64,000 nucleotides of DNA from Nonomuraea spiralis (lineage in GTDB: Bacteria > Actinomycetota > Actinomycetes > Streptosporangiales > Streptosporangiaceae), in the NCBI RefSeq assembly GCF_014648435.1, contig NZ_BMRC01000009.1:186001-250000 (forward strand). Reading direction: 5' to 3'. Below the pieces are notes generated by a model that worked only from the letters and a program-made list of their open reading frames with translations, was not told where the DNA came from and did no database searches. Each line of letters opens with the position of its first letter. Position 1 is the first letter of the stretch. The position numbers and the translations under genes were made by a program. Below, one piece after another: positions 1-8,877 of this stretch.

Positions 1-69
1 GCGCTCACGGTGCAGTTCATCACCGTCTGGCGCCGCCCCTTCCCTCGGCGGGAGGACCGCGATGCGTGA
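1..69 (+). CDS. C-terminal end of an unidentified upstream gene (partial)
   Basis: Reading frame 1 stays open from the window edge to a TGA at 67-69. It encodes about 22 residues ending RREDRDA, and 20 of the 22 codons end in G or C, as expected of real coding DNA here. The stop overlaps the start of the multicopper oxidase at 62, so the two genes would be translationally coupled. Too little is visible to name a family. This is inference from frame and composition only. Confidence 0.45.
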   Translation, partial: ALTVQFITVWRRPFPRREDRDA

Positions 70-1681
70 GCACGACGCCGCTCCCGGACGCCCCCGCGGC
101 GTGACCAGGCGGCAGGCGCTGGGCATCGGCGGCGCGCTCGGGATCATGGCGGCCACCGGGCTCGGCACCTCGGCCGCGCTGGCCCGCCGCCCGTCGGTCA
201 CCGGCGCCGAGCTGCGCAGCGAGCTGCCGCTGCCGCCGCCGTTCCGGGTGCCGCTGCCGATCCCCGCCGTGCTGGCGCCGGCCGGCACCTCCGGCGGCGC
301 CGACCGCTACGAGATCGTCCAGCGCGAGACGACCCTGGAGATCCTGCCCGGCGTCCGGACCCGGGCCTGGACGTACGGGGGCACGTTGCCCGGCCCGACG
401 ATCGAGGCGCGCCGCGGCCGGCCGATCACCGTGACCCACCGCAACGACCTGCCCGTGCCGACCGTCGTGCACCTGCACGGCGGGCGCACCCCGGCGGACT
501 CCGACGGCTACCCGACCGACCTCGTGCTGCCCGAGGGCTGGACCGAGCCCACGATGGGCCACGGCTCCGGCCACGGCATGGGGAACATGCGCGACCCGCA
601 CGCGGTGCTGAGCCGGCGGACGAGGGACTACACCTTCCCCATGGACCAGCGGCCGACGCTGCTGTGGTACCACGACCACCGGATGGACTTCACCGCCCCG
701 GCGATCTGGCGGGGCCTGGCCGGGCTGCAGATCGTCCGCGACGACGCCGAGGAGGCCCTGGGCCTGCCCTCGGGGTCACGCGAACTGCCCCTCATGATCG
801 CCGACCGGGCCTTCACCGCCGAGGGCGAGCTGGCCTACCCCGCGCTCGACCCCACCCTGCGGGAGCGGCCGGGCGTGCTGGAACCGTACCTCGCCGGGGT
901 GCTCGGCGACGTGATCCTGGTCAACGGCGCACCCTGGCCCGTGCACGAGGTCGACGCGGCCCGCCACCGGCTGCGCATCCTGAACGCCTCCAACGCCCGG
1001 CACTACGAGCTGGAAGCCGTCCTCGACGACGGGCGCCGGCTCGACCTCGTCCAGATCGGCGCCGACCAGGGGCTGCTCGCGGCCCCCGTCGTCCACCGGC
1101 TGCTGCCGATCGCGCCGGCCGAGCGCTACGACGTGGTCGTCGACTTCTCCGCCGTACCGGTCGGCGGCCTGGTCCGGATCGTCAACCGGCTCGGCTCCGG
1201 CCGTACCCGTGACGTCATGGCCTTCCGGGTCGCGCGCGCGGCGGCCGACGACAGCCGCGTCCCGCGTGTCCTGTCCGCCGACCTGCCCGGATGGCGCCGG
1301 GCCGACGCCGTACGGGTGCGCGACTTCTCCTTCCGCGCCGGGCAGCTCGACCACGGCCGCGGCTGGCTGATCGGCGGGCTGCCGTTCGACCCCGCGCGCT
1401 CCGACGTCACCGTCGGCCTCGGCGACGTCGAGGTGTGGCGGATGGTCGCCGACGTCCATCACCCCGTCCACCTGCACCTGGTCGGCTTCCGGGTGCTCTC
1501 GCGCAACGGCCGGCCTCCGCTGCCCCACGACGCGGGGCTCAAGGACACCGTCTCCCTGCGGCCCGGCGAGGCGGTGGAGATCATCACCCGGTTCGACGGC
1601 TACCGCGGCCGCTTCCTGTTCCACTGCCACAACGCCGAGCACGAGGACATGGCCATGATGGCCAACCTCCAGGTCGTCTGA
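62..1681 (+). CDS. Tat-exported multicopper oxidase (CotA/bilirubin-oxidase type)
   Basis: Copper oxidase expected to oxidise phenolics, bilirubin-like substrates or metal ions while reducing O2 to water. A twin-arginine signal starts the protein (TRRQALGIGG, then a hydrophobic stretch to about residue 40), so it should be exported folded. All four copper-binding motifs are visible: HLHGG near residue 137, WYHDHRMD near 203, HHPVHLHLVGF near 466 and HCHNAEHEDM near 521. C522, H527 and M532 fit the type 1 copper site. Length (539 aa) matches three-domain enzymes. A His/Met-rich loop (MGHGSGHGMGNM) near residue 165 may bind extra copper. GGGAGGA precedes the ATG. It runs codirectionally into an FAD reductase 43 bp downstream, probably in one operon. 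The natural substrate cannot be read from sequence. Confidence 0.93.
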   Translation: MREHDAAPGRPRGVTRRQALGIGGALGIMAATGLGTSAALARRPSVTGAELRSELPLPPPFRVPLPIPAVLAPAGTSGGADRYEIVQRETTLEILPGVRTRAWTYGGTLPGPTIEARRGRPITVTHRNDLPVPTVVHLHGGRTPADSDGYPTDLVLPEGWTEPTMGHGSGHGMGNMRDPHAVLSRRTRDYTFPMDQRPTLLWYHDHRMDFTAPAIWRGLAGLQIVRDDAEEALGLPSGSRELPLMIADRAFTAEGELAYPALDPTLRERPGVLEPYLAGVLGDVILVNGAPWPVHEVDAARHRLRILNASNARHYELEAVLDDGRRLDLVQIGADQGLLAAPVVHRLLPIAPAERYDVVVDFSAVPVGGLVRIVNRLGSGRTRDVMAFRVARAAADDSRVPRVLSADLPGWRRADAVRVRDFSFRAGQLDHGRGWLIGGLPFDPARSDVTVGLGDVEVWRMVADVHHPVHLHLVGFRVLSRNGRPPLPHDAGLKDTVSLRPGEAVEIITRFDGYRGRFLFHCHNAEHEDMAMMANLQVV

Positions 1682-1724
1682 CCGCGTCGTCTGACCGCTC
1701 ACCCCGTTCACGAGGAGCATCCCC

Positions 1725-2966
1725 ATGGCCGCCGACCCCGGCGTCGTCATCATCGGCGCGAGCCTGGCAGGCGCCCAGGCCGCCCGCGCACTGCGGCTCG
1801 ACCACTGCTACGACGGGCCGATCACGCTCGTCGGCGACGAGAACCACCTGCCCTACCAGCGTCCCGCGCTGTCCAAGGGCTACCTTCTCGGCACCATCGA
1901 GCCCGGCGAGCTCGACGTCCTGGAACCGCGCTTCTACGCCGACCAGGACGTCACCCTGGCCCTCGGCGCCCCAGCCACCGCGCTCGACCTGGACGCCCGC
2001 CGGGTACGTCTGGGCCGCAACGTGGAGCTCGCGTTCGGCCAGGTGCTGATCGCCACCGGCGCCCGCCCGCGCCGCCTGCGGGTGCCGGGCGCCGACCTCG
2101 ACGGCGTCCACTACCTGCGCGACCGCGACGACAGCGAACGCCTGGGCGCGGCCCTGCGCGCGGCCTCCGACGTCGTCGTCATCGGCGCCGGCTGGCTCGG
2201 CTGCGAGGTCGCCGCCGCCGCCCGCGCGCTCGGCGTACGCACCACCGTCGTCGATCCGCTGCCCGCGCCGCTCTACCACGTGCTGGGCGACCGGATCGGC
2301 GGCCTCCTCGCCCGCAGGCACCTCGACCACGGCGTGAACCTGCTCACCGGCGACGGCGTCGAGGCCGTGCTCGGGACGCGGTCCGTCGAGGCCGTACGCA
2401 CCGTCGCCGGGCGGCGCGTCCCGGCCGACCTCGTCGTCGTCGGCGTGGGCGTCACCCCCAACACCGAACTCGCCGAGGCCGCCGGGCTGCGCGTGGACGG
2501 CGGCGTGCTCACCGACGGGCACCTGCGCACCTCGCACCCGGCGGCGCTGGCGGCCGGCGACGTCGCCCGCCACCGGCACCCCCGCTACCTGAAACCGGTA
2601 CGGATCGAGCACTGGGACAACGCCGTCGTCCACGGGACCGCCGCCGCGGCCACGCTGGCCGGCCGCCCCACGGTCGTGGACCACGTCCCGTACTTCTTCT
2701 CCACCCAGTACGGGTCCACCCTCGAATACGTCGGGCTGCCCGCCACCTCCGACCGCGTCGTCACCCGGGGCGTCCCCGGCGAGCCCGGGTTCACCGCCTT
2801 CTGGCTCGACCGCGGCATCCCGGTGGCCGCCCTGACCGTGGACAACCCGGGCGCCGCCGGCCACCTGCGCGGCCTGGTCGCCGCCGGGCACTCCGCCGAC
2901 CCGCGGCGGCTCGCCGATCCGGACGTCCCCATGGCCGACCTCCTGCCACGGGTACCCGCCTCCTGA
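1725..2966 (+). CDS. FAD-dependent NAD(P)H oxidoreductase, ferredoxin/rubredoxin-reductase type
   Basis: Flavoprotein moving electrons from NAD(P)H to a small redox protein or other acceptor. The N-terminal dinucleotide motif VVIIGASLAG binds FAD, YQRPALSK near residue 45 is typical of ferredoxin reductases of oxygenase systems, and a second motif VVIGAGWLGCEVA near residue 150 binds NAD(P)H. A second FAD segment follows (LAAGDVARHRHP). Length (413 aa) is normal for the family. GAGGAG lies 7 bp before the ATG. No ferredoxin or P450 is adjacent; the neighbour upstream is the multicopper oxidase, so the pair could form a redox operon, but the true partner is unknown. The gene ends 6 bp from the convergent polysaccharide lyase. 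Confidence 0.88.
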   Translation: MAADPGVVIIGASLAGAQAARALRLDHCYDGPITLVGDENHLPYQRPALSKGYLLGTIEPGELDVLEPRFYADQDVTLALGAPATALDLDARRVRLGRNVELAFGQVLIATGARPRRLRVPGADLDGVHYLRDRDDSERLGAALRAASDVVVIGAGWLGCEVAAAARALGVRTTVVDPLPAPLYHVLGDRIGGLLARRHLDHGVNLLTGDGVEAVLGTRSVEAVRTVAGRRVPADLVVVGVGVTPNTELAEAAGLRVDGGVLTDGHLRTSHPAALAAGDVARHRHPRYLKPVRIEHWDNAVVHGTAAAATLAGRPTVVDHVPYFFSTQYGSTLEYVGLPATSDRVVTRGVPGEPGFTAFWLDRGIPVAALTVDNPGAAGHLRGLVAAGHSADPRRLADPDVPMADLLPRVPAS

Positions 2967-2972
2967 ACGGGC

Positions 2973-5282
2973 TCAGACCCGTACCACCGCCGTACGGGCG
3001 TGGCCGCGGCTGCCGCCGACCTCGACCTTGACCGCCCGCTTGGACCTGCGTACGCCGCGGTCGGCTTCCTTGACCGACTTGACCGGCCAGGGCAGCCTGA
3101 TCCGCACCTCGTCGGCGGTCCTGGACGGGTCGGAGACGGCGAGTCGTACCCGATGCCCGTCGCGGCGGGCCAGCAGCGTGCACGGGCCGTCGGCGGTGAG
3201 CCGGCCGTGCGCGGTCTCGACGCTGCCCGCGCGCCAGAAGACGGCGGCGATCAGGTCGTCGCGGGAGACGGCCTGCACCGTACGGTTGTTGGCGAGGACC
3301 TTGACTCGCCCGGCGTAGGCCGCGGTCTGCGTGGCGGAGGCGTCGGGCAGCACGGCGTAGGCGTAGCGGGACCTGCGCGGATCGACGCCGTGGTCGACGA
3401 TGATCGTGGTGTAGTGCCTGCTGACGGGGGTCGTGTCGCCTCCGGTGGTGGCGCCGGTGTCGATGTCCCGCCAGCGGCCGGTGCGCCGTTCGCGCACCAC
3501 CTTCGCCTCGGCGCCGTCGAGCAGCGCGTACCCGGCCACCCCGTCCAGGTGGATCCAGCCGTCGCCCCGGGTCAGCGGCGGGTGGGCGCCGTGGGTGTTG
3601 CGGTTCTCCACGACGGTCTCGACGCGGCGGCCGTCGGAGGCGGTGATGCCGGCGCCGAGGGCGATCACCGCGTCGTCGAGCAGGAACCAGGCCTTCCTGG
3701 CCCGCAGCGAGGAGCCGTCGGCGATCAGCTTCATGGCCGCCACGCCGTACTCGCCGTCGAGCGCCACGCCGCCCGCCCACGGGGTGGGCGGCAGGCGGCG
3801 CTTGCCGTGGGGGAGGTCGGCGCGCCCGCGCGTGTCGACCGTGGTGCCCGGCAGCCGGTACGGGTCGATCGTCGGCCACAGGTCGTCGTTCCAGTGGGTC
3901 AGGTCGCCGCCGGTGTAGAGGTAGGTCATGCCGTCGCCGGTGTACCAGCCGTGCAGGTTCTCCTGGTTCATGGCCTCGGCCGCGCCGATGCGCTCCGAGC
4001 TCATCGCGATCGCGTACGCCCAGGTGGGACGGCGGTGCACGACCCGGTCCATGTCGGCGAAGACGTACGTGCCGGTCATGCGCGGGCCCACCGGCACCGA
4101 CGGGTCCGCCAGCAGGGCCTCGGCCCGCGCGATGCCCGCCAGCGGCGCGACCGTGTCGTACGGGACGGCCCGGTTGCGGGTCAGCCAGCCCTTCACCAGC
4201 GGACCCCAGCGCCGGGCATGGCGTTCGGGCGCCGCCTCCAGCAGCGTGAGGATGGCCTCGACCGCCTTCTGCCCCGAGTGGTAGTCGCGGTGGCCCTGCA
4301 CCGAGATCTGCCGCCCGCGTACGCAGTCCATCATCAGCCCGTCGAAGATGAACGGCATGAACGAACGGTCCACGATGTCGTAGACGTTCCCGATCCGCCT
4401 GATCTCCCACGGCGATCTGGCCAGCATGGCGATCAGCTTGGCCACGCTCTCCAGGTAGTCCACGCCGTAGCTGCCGTTGTAGGGGTACACGTCGTGCTGG
4501 ATGAACGAGCCGTCCCGGTAGAAGCCGTCGCCCGGCCCGCCGGTGCGCCGCAGCAGGTCGGAGACCGCGTTCCTGGCCCGCCTGACCAGCCGGGCGTCAT
4601 GGGTGAGCAGCCCGCGCATCGCCACCGCCATGGCCTTGCTCGCCCGGTTCGCGCCGGTCTCGACCACGCCGGGATGGCTGACGCGGCGCTCGGGGTCGGG
4701 GCACCAGTGGCGCAGCGGGCGCAGCCAGCGGCGCAGGCGGTCCTGGGGGAGGCCGTCGTAGAGCAGGGCGCAGGTGTCGGTCAGCGCGCGGGGGACGCCG
4801 ATCTCCCACCAGTACCAGTTGCTGCCCCGGCGGTCGAGGCCCTCGCGGTAGGCGTGCTCGTACAGGAAGTCGAGCGCGCCGGCGGCGGTCTCGGCGACCC
4901 GCGGGTCGCGGTGCATGGAGGTGCCGGGCGTGGCCCAGCCCAGCGCGAGGGCGCGCATGCGGTTGTAGGCGCGGTTGAAGTTGCCCGTACGGGGGTCGTC
5001 GAGCGGCAGGTCGGGCCACAGGCTGGGACGGCCGGCGACCGGGTTCATCTTGCGCAGCACCGCGTTGGCCGAACCCTCGACCGCCCGCGTCTTCTCCAGG
5101 TAGGCGGGGTCGTACGAGCCGCCGGCCAGCAGGCTCACCCATCGCTCGCGCGCGGCGTCGAACGCGGCCGCCCCACCGGCCCCGGCCGCGCCGGCCGCCT
5201 CGGCCGGTCGCTCCCACGCGGCGAGTCCGGCCACGGCCGCGGCCCCCAGCAGGGCGGACCGGCGGCTGAGGGGGTGGGTCAT
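2973..5282 (-). CDS. Secreted polysaccharide lyase family 8 (hyaluronate/chondroitin/xanthan lyase type)
   Basis: Predicted to cleave uronic-acid polysaccharides by beta-elimination outside the cell. The start MTHPLSRRSALLGAAAVAG is a Tat signal. An alpha/alpha toroid domain (about residues 50-390) carries NWYWWEIGVPRAL and GANRASK, followed by a beta-sandwich with ENRNTHG. The PL8 catalytic trio is visible: Asn about 212, His about 263 (IQHDVYPYNGSYG) and Tyr about 272. Their spacing is close to that of streptococcal hyaluronate lyases (50 and 9 residues). Length, 769 aa, is normal. Hyaluronan, chondroitin and xanthan are all possible substrates. A secreted sulfatase at 21.5-23.2 kb could act on the same kind of sulfated polymer (inference). 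Confidence 0.9.
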   Translation of the reverse strand: MTHPLSRRSALLGAAAVAGLAAWERPAEAAGAAGAGGAAAFDAARERWVSLLAGGSYDPAYLEKTRAVEGSANAVLRKMNPVAGRPSLWPDLPLDDPRTGNFNRAYNRMRALALGWATPGTSMHRDPRVAETAAGALDFLYEHAYREGLDRRGSNWYWWEIGVPRALTDTCALLYDGLPQDRLRRWLRPLRHWCPDPERRVSHPGVVETGANRASKAMAVAMRGLLTHDARLVRRARNAVSDLLRRTGGPGDGFYRDGSFIQHDVYPYNGSYGVDYLESVAKLIAMLARSPWEIRRIGNVYDIVDRSFMPFIFDGLMMDCVRGRQISVQGHRDYHSGQKAVEAILTLLEAAPERHARRWGPLVKGWLTRNRAVPYDTVAPLAGIARAEALLADPSVPVGPRMTGTYVFADMDRVVHRRPTWAYAIAMSSERIGAAEAMNQENLHGWYTGDGMTYLYTGGDLTHWNDDLWPTIDPYRLPGTTVDTRGRADLPHGKRRLPPTPWAGGVALDGEYGVAAMKLIADGSSLRARKAWFLLDDAVIALGAGITASDGRRVETVVENRNTHGAHPPLTRGDGWIHLDGVAGYALLDGAEAKVVRERRTGRWRDIDTGATTGGDTTPVSRHYTTIIVDHGVDPRRSRYAYAVLPDASATQTAAYAGRVKVLANNRTVQAVSRDDLIAAVFWRAGSVETAHGRLTADGPCTLLARRDGHRVRLAVSDPSRTADEVRIRLPWPVKSVKEADRGVRRSKRAVKVEVGGSRGHARTAVVRV

Positions 5283-5461
5283 GGAAGCCTTTCGACAAAC
5301 GGGCGATTACCAGATGGAAAGATCCTATGTCGGGAGCAAGGTCGATCTTTTCGCCTCCGCGACGGTACCCGGCATCGACCGTATTGAACTGTATTGCTCT
5401 GTTCGCTCCGATGATCGACCATCAAGGGCAATAGCGCTTCCTCGCGTCAGGAAGGATCTCC

Positions 5462-5692
5462 ATGATTCGCCGCGCATCGCTGGCCGTCCTGCTCGCCCTC
5501 GGCACCCTCACCGTCATCGGCTCGCCCGCGCACGCCCGCGCCTGCCAGATCGACTACCACTGCGAGACGTACTACTACAGCGACTCCACCCGCACCACAG
5601 TGGTGGGGGTCAAGTACGAGAACTGCGTCGGCGACGTGACGTGGGTGGGCACCCGCGGCTCGTACCCGGAGTTCTACGAGACCCCCTGCTGA
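5462..5692 (+). CDS. Small secreted cysteine protein (DUF6289-like)
   Basis: A 76-residue precursor with a clean Sec signal (MIRRASLAVLLALGTLTVIG, cleavage near AHA-RA) and a roughly 50-residue mature part with four cysteines, likely forming two disulfides. The TYYYSDSTRTTVVGVKYENC pattern resembles the actinobacterial DUF6289 family, whose function is unknown; I recall this pattern rather than having searched it. AGGAAGGA is well placed before the ATG. It stands alone, ending 10 bp from a convergent gene, with a 180-bp upstream region of lower GC that should hold its promoter. Confidence 0.75.
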   Translation: MIRRASLAVLLALGTLTVIGSPAHARACQIDYHCETYYYSDSTRTTVVGVKYENCVGDVTWVGTRGSYPEFYETPC

Positions 5693-5702
5693 CCCGCCGC
5701 CC

Positions 5703-6752
5703 TTAGAGGCTGCTGTACGGGCGTTCGCTCACCCTGTCGTGGATCGCGCGCAACCACGGCTCCCGCACGGCCGGCAACCGCGCCAGAGCACCGAGGAACA
5801 CGTCCGCGTCAGGCCGGAAGGCACACCAGGGCGACATCGGCGGCGGGTCGTCCCGCCGGACACCGGCAGGTATCCCGGCCGCCGCCGGGACGAGCCGCCG
5901 TTCGTCGTGGAAGGCCATGTGCAGCCACACACCGGCGGCCAGCGGCACCACCGCCTCCGCGTCGTCGCACGGCCAGACCTCGCCCGTCTGCGGATGCCGC
6001 GGGACCAGGGCGAGGTCCCGGCCGCCGCCGGGCAGGCCGGGGCCGGCCAGGGTGAGCCGTCGGTTCGGCGGGCCCGATGGGAGCAGTTTGTCGAGCGTGG
6101 GGCGGAAGGCCATGGCGGCCCGTCCTTCGGGGACGGCGACCCGGCCGCCGCCCGACAGCGCCAGCACCTGGGCCAGCGCCACCGCGACCGCCGCCGCCCA
6201 GCGCGGGCTCCATGTGCCGGGATGGTCCACGGGCGGCGTGACCGGCCACTCCTCCCGCAGGTCCGTCCAGGCGAGCGCGGCGTGGGCGGTGCCCTCCACG
6301 CTGACCGGGCGTACGGCGCGCGGGTTCAGCCACACCACCTGCCAGCGACCGCAGTCGTCCACGCGGACCGCCACCGCGCGCCCGCATCCGGCGCACGCCA
6401 GGTTGGGGCCGTACCCGTCGTCCAGGCCGCAACAGGCGCCCCCGCACGCCTCCAGGATGTGGACGGTCCCGCGCAGGTCGCCCGGCGCGATCCCGACCGT
6501 TCCCCGGGGGCCGTACGACAGGGAGCGCACCTGCGTGTACACGCCTCGGGCCGCCGCCGCGTCCGCGCCGATCTCGGCCCACGACAACCAGGGTGGCCCC
6601 ACCGGTTCGTCCCGGATCGTGTACGTGCCGGGCTCCAGAAGGGCGGGGAGCAGGCCGTAGCCGTGGCGCTGGTCGGCGTGGTCGGGGAAGTCGACCCGCG
6701 ACACCCTCGCGGTCAGGACGGCACCGCATCCCGCGCATGCGAACACCACCAA
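5703..6752 (-). CDS. Hypothetical protein with two zinc-ribbon-like cysteine clusters
   Basis: Not recognised. The 349-residue protein has a CAGCGAVLTARV knuckle at its N-terminus and a second cluster near residues 104-150 (CGGACC, then CAGCGRAVAVRVDDCG), so it probably binds one or two zinc ions. The rest has no transmembrane segment and no catalytic signature I can name. It resembles conserved actinobacterial proteins annotated only as hypothetical. Its stop lies 10 bp from the convergent DUF6289-like gene, and its start is 39 bp beyond the end of the oxidoreductase gene on the same strand, so it could be the last gene of that operon. Confidence 0.7.
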   Translation of the reverse strand: MVVFACAGCGAVLTARVSRVDFPDHADQRHGYGLLPALLEPGTYTIRDEPVGPPWLSWAEIGADAAAARGVYTQVRSLSYGPRGTVGIAPGDLRGTVHILEACGGACCGLDDGYGPNLACAGCGRAVAVRVDDCGRWQVVWLNPRAVRPVSVEGTAHAALAWTDLREEWPVTPPVDHPGTWSPRWAAAVAVALAQVLALSGGGRVAVPEGRAAMAFRPTLDKLLPSGPPNRRLTLAGPGLPGGGRDLALVPRHPQTGEVWPCDDAEAVVPLAAGVWLHMAFHDERRLVPAAAGIPAGVRRDDPPPMSPWCAFRPDADVFLGALARLPAVREPWLRAIHDRVSERPYSSL

Positions 6753-6791
6753 GCGGCTCTCCCGGCAGGACGGCTCTCTTCCGGCGGCGGT

Positions 6792-7796
6792 TCAGACCGT
6801 GATCACGATCTTGCCGAACGCCTGGCCCGAAGCGTAGTGGTGATAGGCGTCGGGGGCGTGCTCGAAAGGGAAGACCCGGTCGATGACCGGGCGCAGCCGG
6901 TGGGCCTCGATGAGCTCGTTCATGGCCACGAACTGGGCGCGGCTGCCGACGGCGATGCCGCGGACAGTGGCGCCCGACCTGAAGATCGCCCTCGGGTCGA
7001 GGGGCGGCGGGTCCCCGGCGACGAACCCGACGCTGGCCACCTGGCCCGCGATCGAGGTCGCCTCCAGCGACCGTCCGAGGTCGCCGGCGACGTCGATGAC
7101 GTGCTCGGCGCCCTGTCCCGAAGTCAGCTCGCGGACCCTGGACGGCCAGTCGGGGGTGACGCGGTAGTCGACGACGTCGTCGGCGCCCAGCTCGGCCAGG
7201 CGCTCGGCCTTGGCGGGGCTGCCGGTCGTGGCGATCACGCGGGCGCCGAGCGCCTTGGCGAACTGCAGCGCGAACAGCGACACCCCGCCGGTGCCCTGGG
7301 TGACGACGGTCTGGCCCGGCAGGGGGCCGGAGCCGTGGCCGGTCAGGGCGTTCCAGGCGGTGACCGCGGCGCAGGGGAGCGTGGCGGCCTCCTCGTACGA
7401 CAGGTGGTCGGGGATCGGTACGAGCGCCCGTTCGTCGAGCAGCGCGTACTCGGTGAGCAGGCCGTCGAGGGAGCCGCCGAGCTGGGGAAGGTGCTGGACG
7501 CCGAAGGGGCCGTCCTGCCAGCTCGGGAACAGGGTGGCGGTGACCCGGTCGCCGACCCTGGCGGCGGTGACGCCGGGGCCGAGTGCCACGACCTCGCCGG
7601 CGCCGTCGGAGATCGGCACCACGTCCGGCTTGACGGGGAGCACGTAGTCGCCGCGCAGGATCATCAGCTCGCGGAAGCTGAGGGAGGTGGCGCGTACGGC
7701 GACGAGCACCTGGCCGGGGCCGGGCCGGGGGACGGGGTGTTCCTTGATCGACAGGCCGGCGATCCCGGCCCCGCTGTCGACGTGGTAGCTGCGCAT
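6792..7796 (-). CDS. Zinc-type alcohol dehydrogenase / quinone-oxidoreductase family protein
   Basis: MDR-superfamily NADPH-dependent oxidoreductase of 334 aa. The GroES-like half contains SFRELMILRGDY and SDGAGEVVALGPGV; the Rossmann half has VVTQGTGGVSLFALQFAKALGARVIATTGS, where GTGGVS is the cofactor loop. Catalytic-zinc cysteines are missing, so it is closer to quinone reductases. The start is the ATG of MRSYHVD, with GAAGGA ahead of it; the longer open frame upstream is noncoding. The SnoaL-like gene begins its operon 11 bp upstream, and a divergent TetR regulator lies beyond that, a common arrangement for inducible detoxification of small electrophiles or quinones. The inducer is unknown. 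Confidence 0.88.
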   Translation of the reverse strand: MRSYHVDSGAGIAGLSIKEHPVPRPGPGQVLVAVRATSLSFRELMILRGDYVLPVKPDVVPISDGAGEVVALGPGVTAARVGDRVTATLFPSWQDGPFGVQHLPQLGGSLDGLLTEYALLDERALVPIPDHLSYEEAATLPCAAVTAWNALTGHGSGPLPGQTVVTQGTGGVSLFALQFAKALGARVIATTGSPAKAERLAELGADDVVDYRVTPDWPSRVRELTSGQGAEHVIDVAGDLGRSLEATSIAGQVASVGFVAGDPPPLDPRAIFRSGATVRGIAVGSRAQFVAMNELIEAHRLRPVIDRVFPFEHAPDAYHHYASGQAFGKIVITV

Positions 7797-7807
7797 GACG
7801 TCCTTCT

Positions 7808-8194
7808 TCAGTTGTCGGTGGCCAGCGGGACTTCGCCGGCGGTCTTGCTGTAGCCGAGCGCCTCGACGATCTGCCCGTCGCGGACGCGCATGACGTTCAC
7901 CCCGCTGACCCAGTCGGAGGGGCCGGGGCCGTAGTGGTAGTGCCACTGGATCGTGGCCCGGTCGCCGGCGACGATGACCTCCTGCGGCTCGAACCGGCTG
8001 GTGCGGTCGTCCACGAGCGCACCCCACCAGTCCAGGCACGCCTGGCGGCCGACGACGCGCTCCCCGGTGGGGGCCGGCTGGACGGACTCCATCACGCAGT
8101 CCTCGCCGACCACATCGGTGAGCAGGTCGCGGTCACGCTCGACGAAGGCGCGGTTGAAACGGTCGATGACGTCGGCGGTGGACGCGAAAGACAT
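7808..8194 (-). CDS. SnoaL-like / NTF2-fold protein
   Basis: A 128-residue cone-shaped NTF2-like fold protein: VIDRFNRAFVERDRDLLTDVVGEDCVMES at the start and IQWHYHYGP...VNVMRVRDGQIVEALGYS at the end are typical of SnoaL-like polyketide cyclase/limonene-epoxide hydrolase relatives. Such proteins may isomerise or hydrolyse small molecules, or only bind them. I prefer the ATG at 8194, with GGAG 5 bp upstream, over the GTG six bases earlier. It is the first gene of a two-gene unit with the oxidoreductase downstream and is divergent from a TetR gene, with an inverted repeat between them. Confidence 0.82.
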   Translation of the reverse strand: MSFASTADVIDRFNRAFVERDRDLLTDVVGEDCVMESVQPAPTGERVVGRQACLDWWGALVDDRTSRFEPQEVIVAGDRATIQWHYHYGPGPSDWVSGVNVMRVRDGQIVEALGYSKTAGEVPLATDN

Positions 8195-8217
8195 GATCAC
8201 TCCGAGAAGTTGGTTGG

Positions 8218-8259
8218 TAGATCGATCGGTCTATCTATGTATATCGACCGGTTGATCTA
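8218..8259. promoter_or_regulatory. Probable TetR operator in divergent promoter
   Basis: An imperfect inverted repeat sits between the SnoaL-like/oxidoreductase operon and the TetR gene. The left arm TAGATCGATCGGTCTATC (8218-8235) and the right arm TATCGACCGGTTGATCTA (8242-8259) match in 14 of 18 positions around a 6-bp spacer. The region is much less GC-rich than its surroundings. Its position suits dual repression of both promoters. Confidence 0.6.
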
Positions 8260-8286
8260 CTCGTCAACCCGTGGCAGTCTGAGGTC

Positions 8287-8850
8287 ATGAGTGTTCGTAC
8301 GGGACCCGGCCCCCGGGAGCGCCTGCTGGAGGCCGCCGACCGGCTGATCTACAGCCAGGGCGTGAACATCGGCGTCGACGCGCTGCTCAAGGCCGCCAAC
8401 GTGGCCAGACGATCCCTGTACGAGCACTTCGGCGGCAAGGACGGCCTGATCGTCGAGGTGCTCAGGTCGGCGGCGGAGGCCGACGCCGCCGACTACGCGC
8501 GCACCATGGACGCCGCCGGCCATGACCCGCGCGAACGCCTGCTGGCCGTCTTCGACCGGATCGGCGAGATCGTCGTGCTGCCCGGCTTCCACGGTTGCCG
8601 CTATCTGGCCGCCGACCTGGGGCTGGCCGACCCCGGCCATCCCGCGCACGAGATCACCCGCGACTACCGGCAGCGCGTGCACGACCTGCTGGAACGCGAG
8701 CTGACCGCGCTCGGCCACCCGCACCCGGGCCACGCCGCCGACCAGCTCCTCATCCTCATCGACGGCACCCTCGCCGCGGGCGCGACCCGCCCCGGCACCG
8801 CCCCGGGCGCCGCCGCCCGCGAGCTGGCCGAACACGTCATCGCCCTCTGA
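8287..8850 (+). CDS. TetR-family transcriptional regulator
   Basis: A 187-residue one-component repressor. The N-terminal helix-turn-helix is plain (RERLLEAADRLIYSQGV...VDALLKAANVARRSLYEHFGGKDGLI), followed by a C-terminal ligand domain of the TetR_C type with GFHGCRYLAADLGLADPGHPAH. It is divergent from the SnoaL-like and oxidoreductase genes and shares with them an inverted repeat at 8218-8259, so it probably represses that operon and itself. The ligand is unknown. The stop is 28 bp from the convergent MaoC-like gene. Confidence 0.9.
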   Translation: MSVRTGPGPRERLLEAADRLIYSQGVNIGVDALLKAANVARRSLYEHFGGKDGLIVEVLRSAAEADAADYARTMDAAGHDPRERLLAVFDRIGEIVVLPGFHGCRYLAADLGLADPGHPAHEITRDYRQRVHDLLERELTALGHPHPGHAADQLLILIDGTLAAGATRPGTAPGAAARELAEHVIAL

Positions 8851-8877
8851 CGGGCTCCGGGCGGGTGCGGAGAGCGG

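Noticed and set aside
5739..7853. A long plus-strand frame opposite the zinc-ribbon protein and oxidoreductase
   Set aside because: Same reason; the minus-strand proteins have clear motifs.
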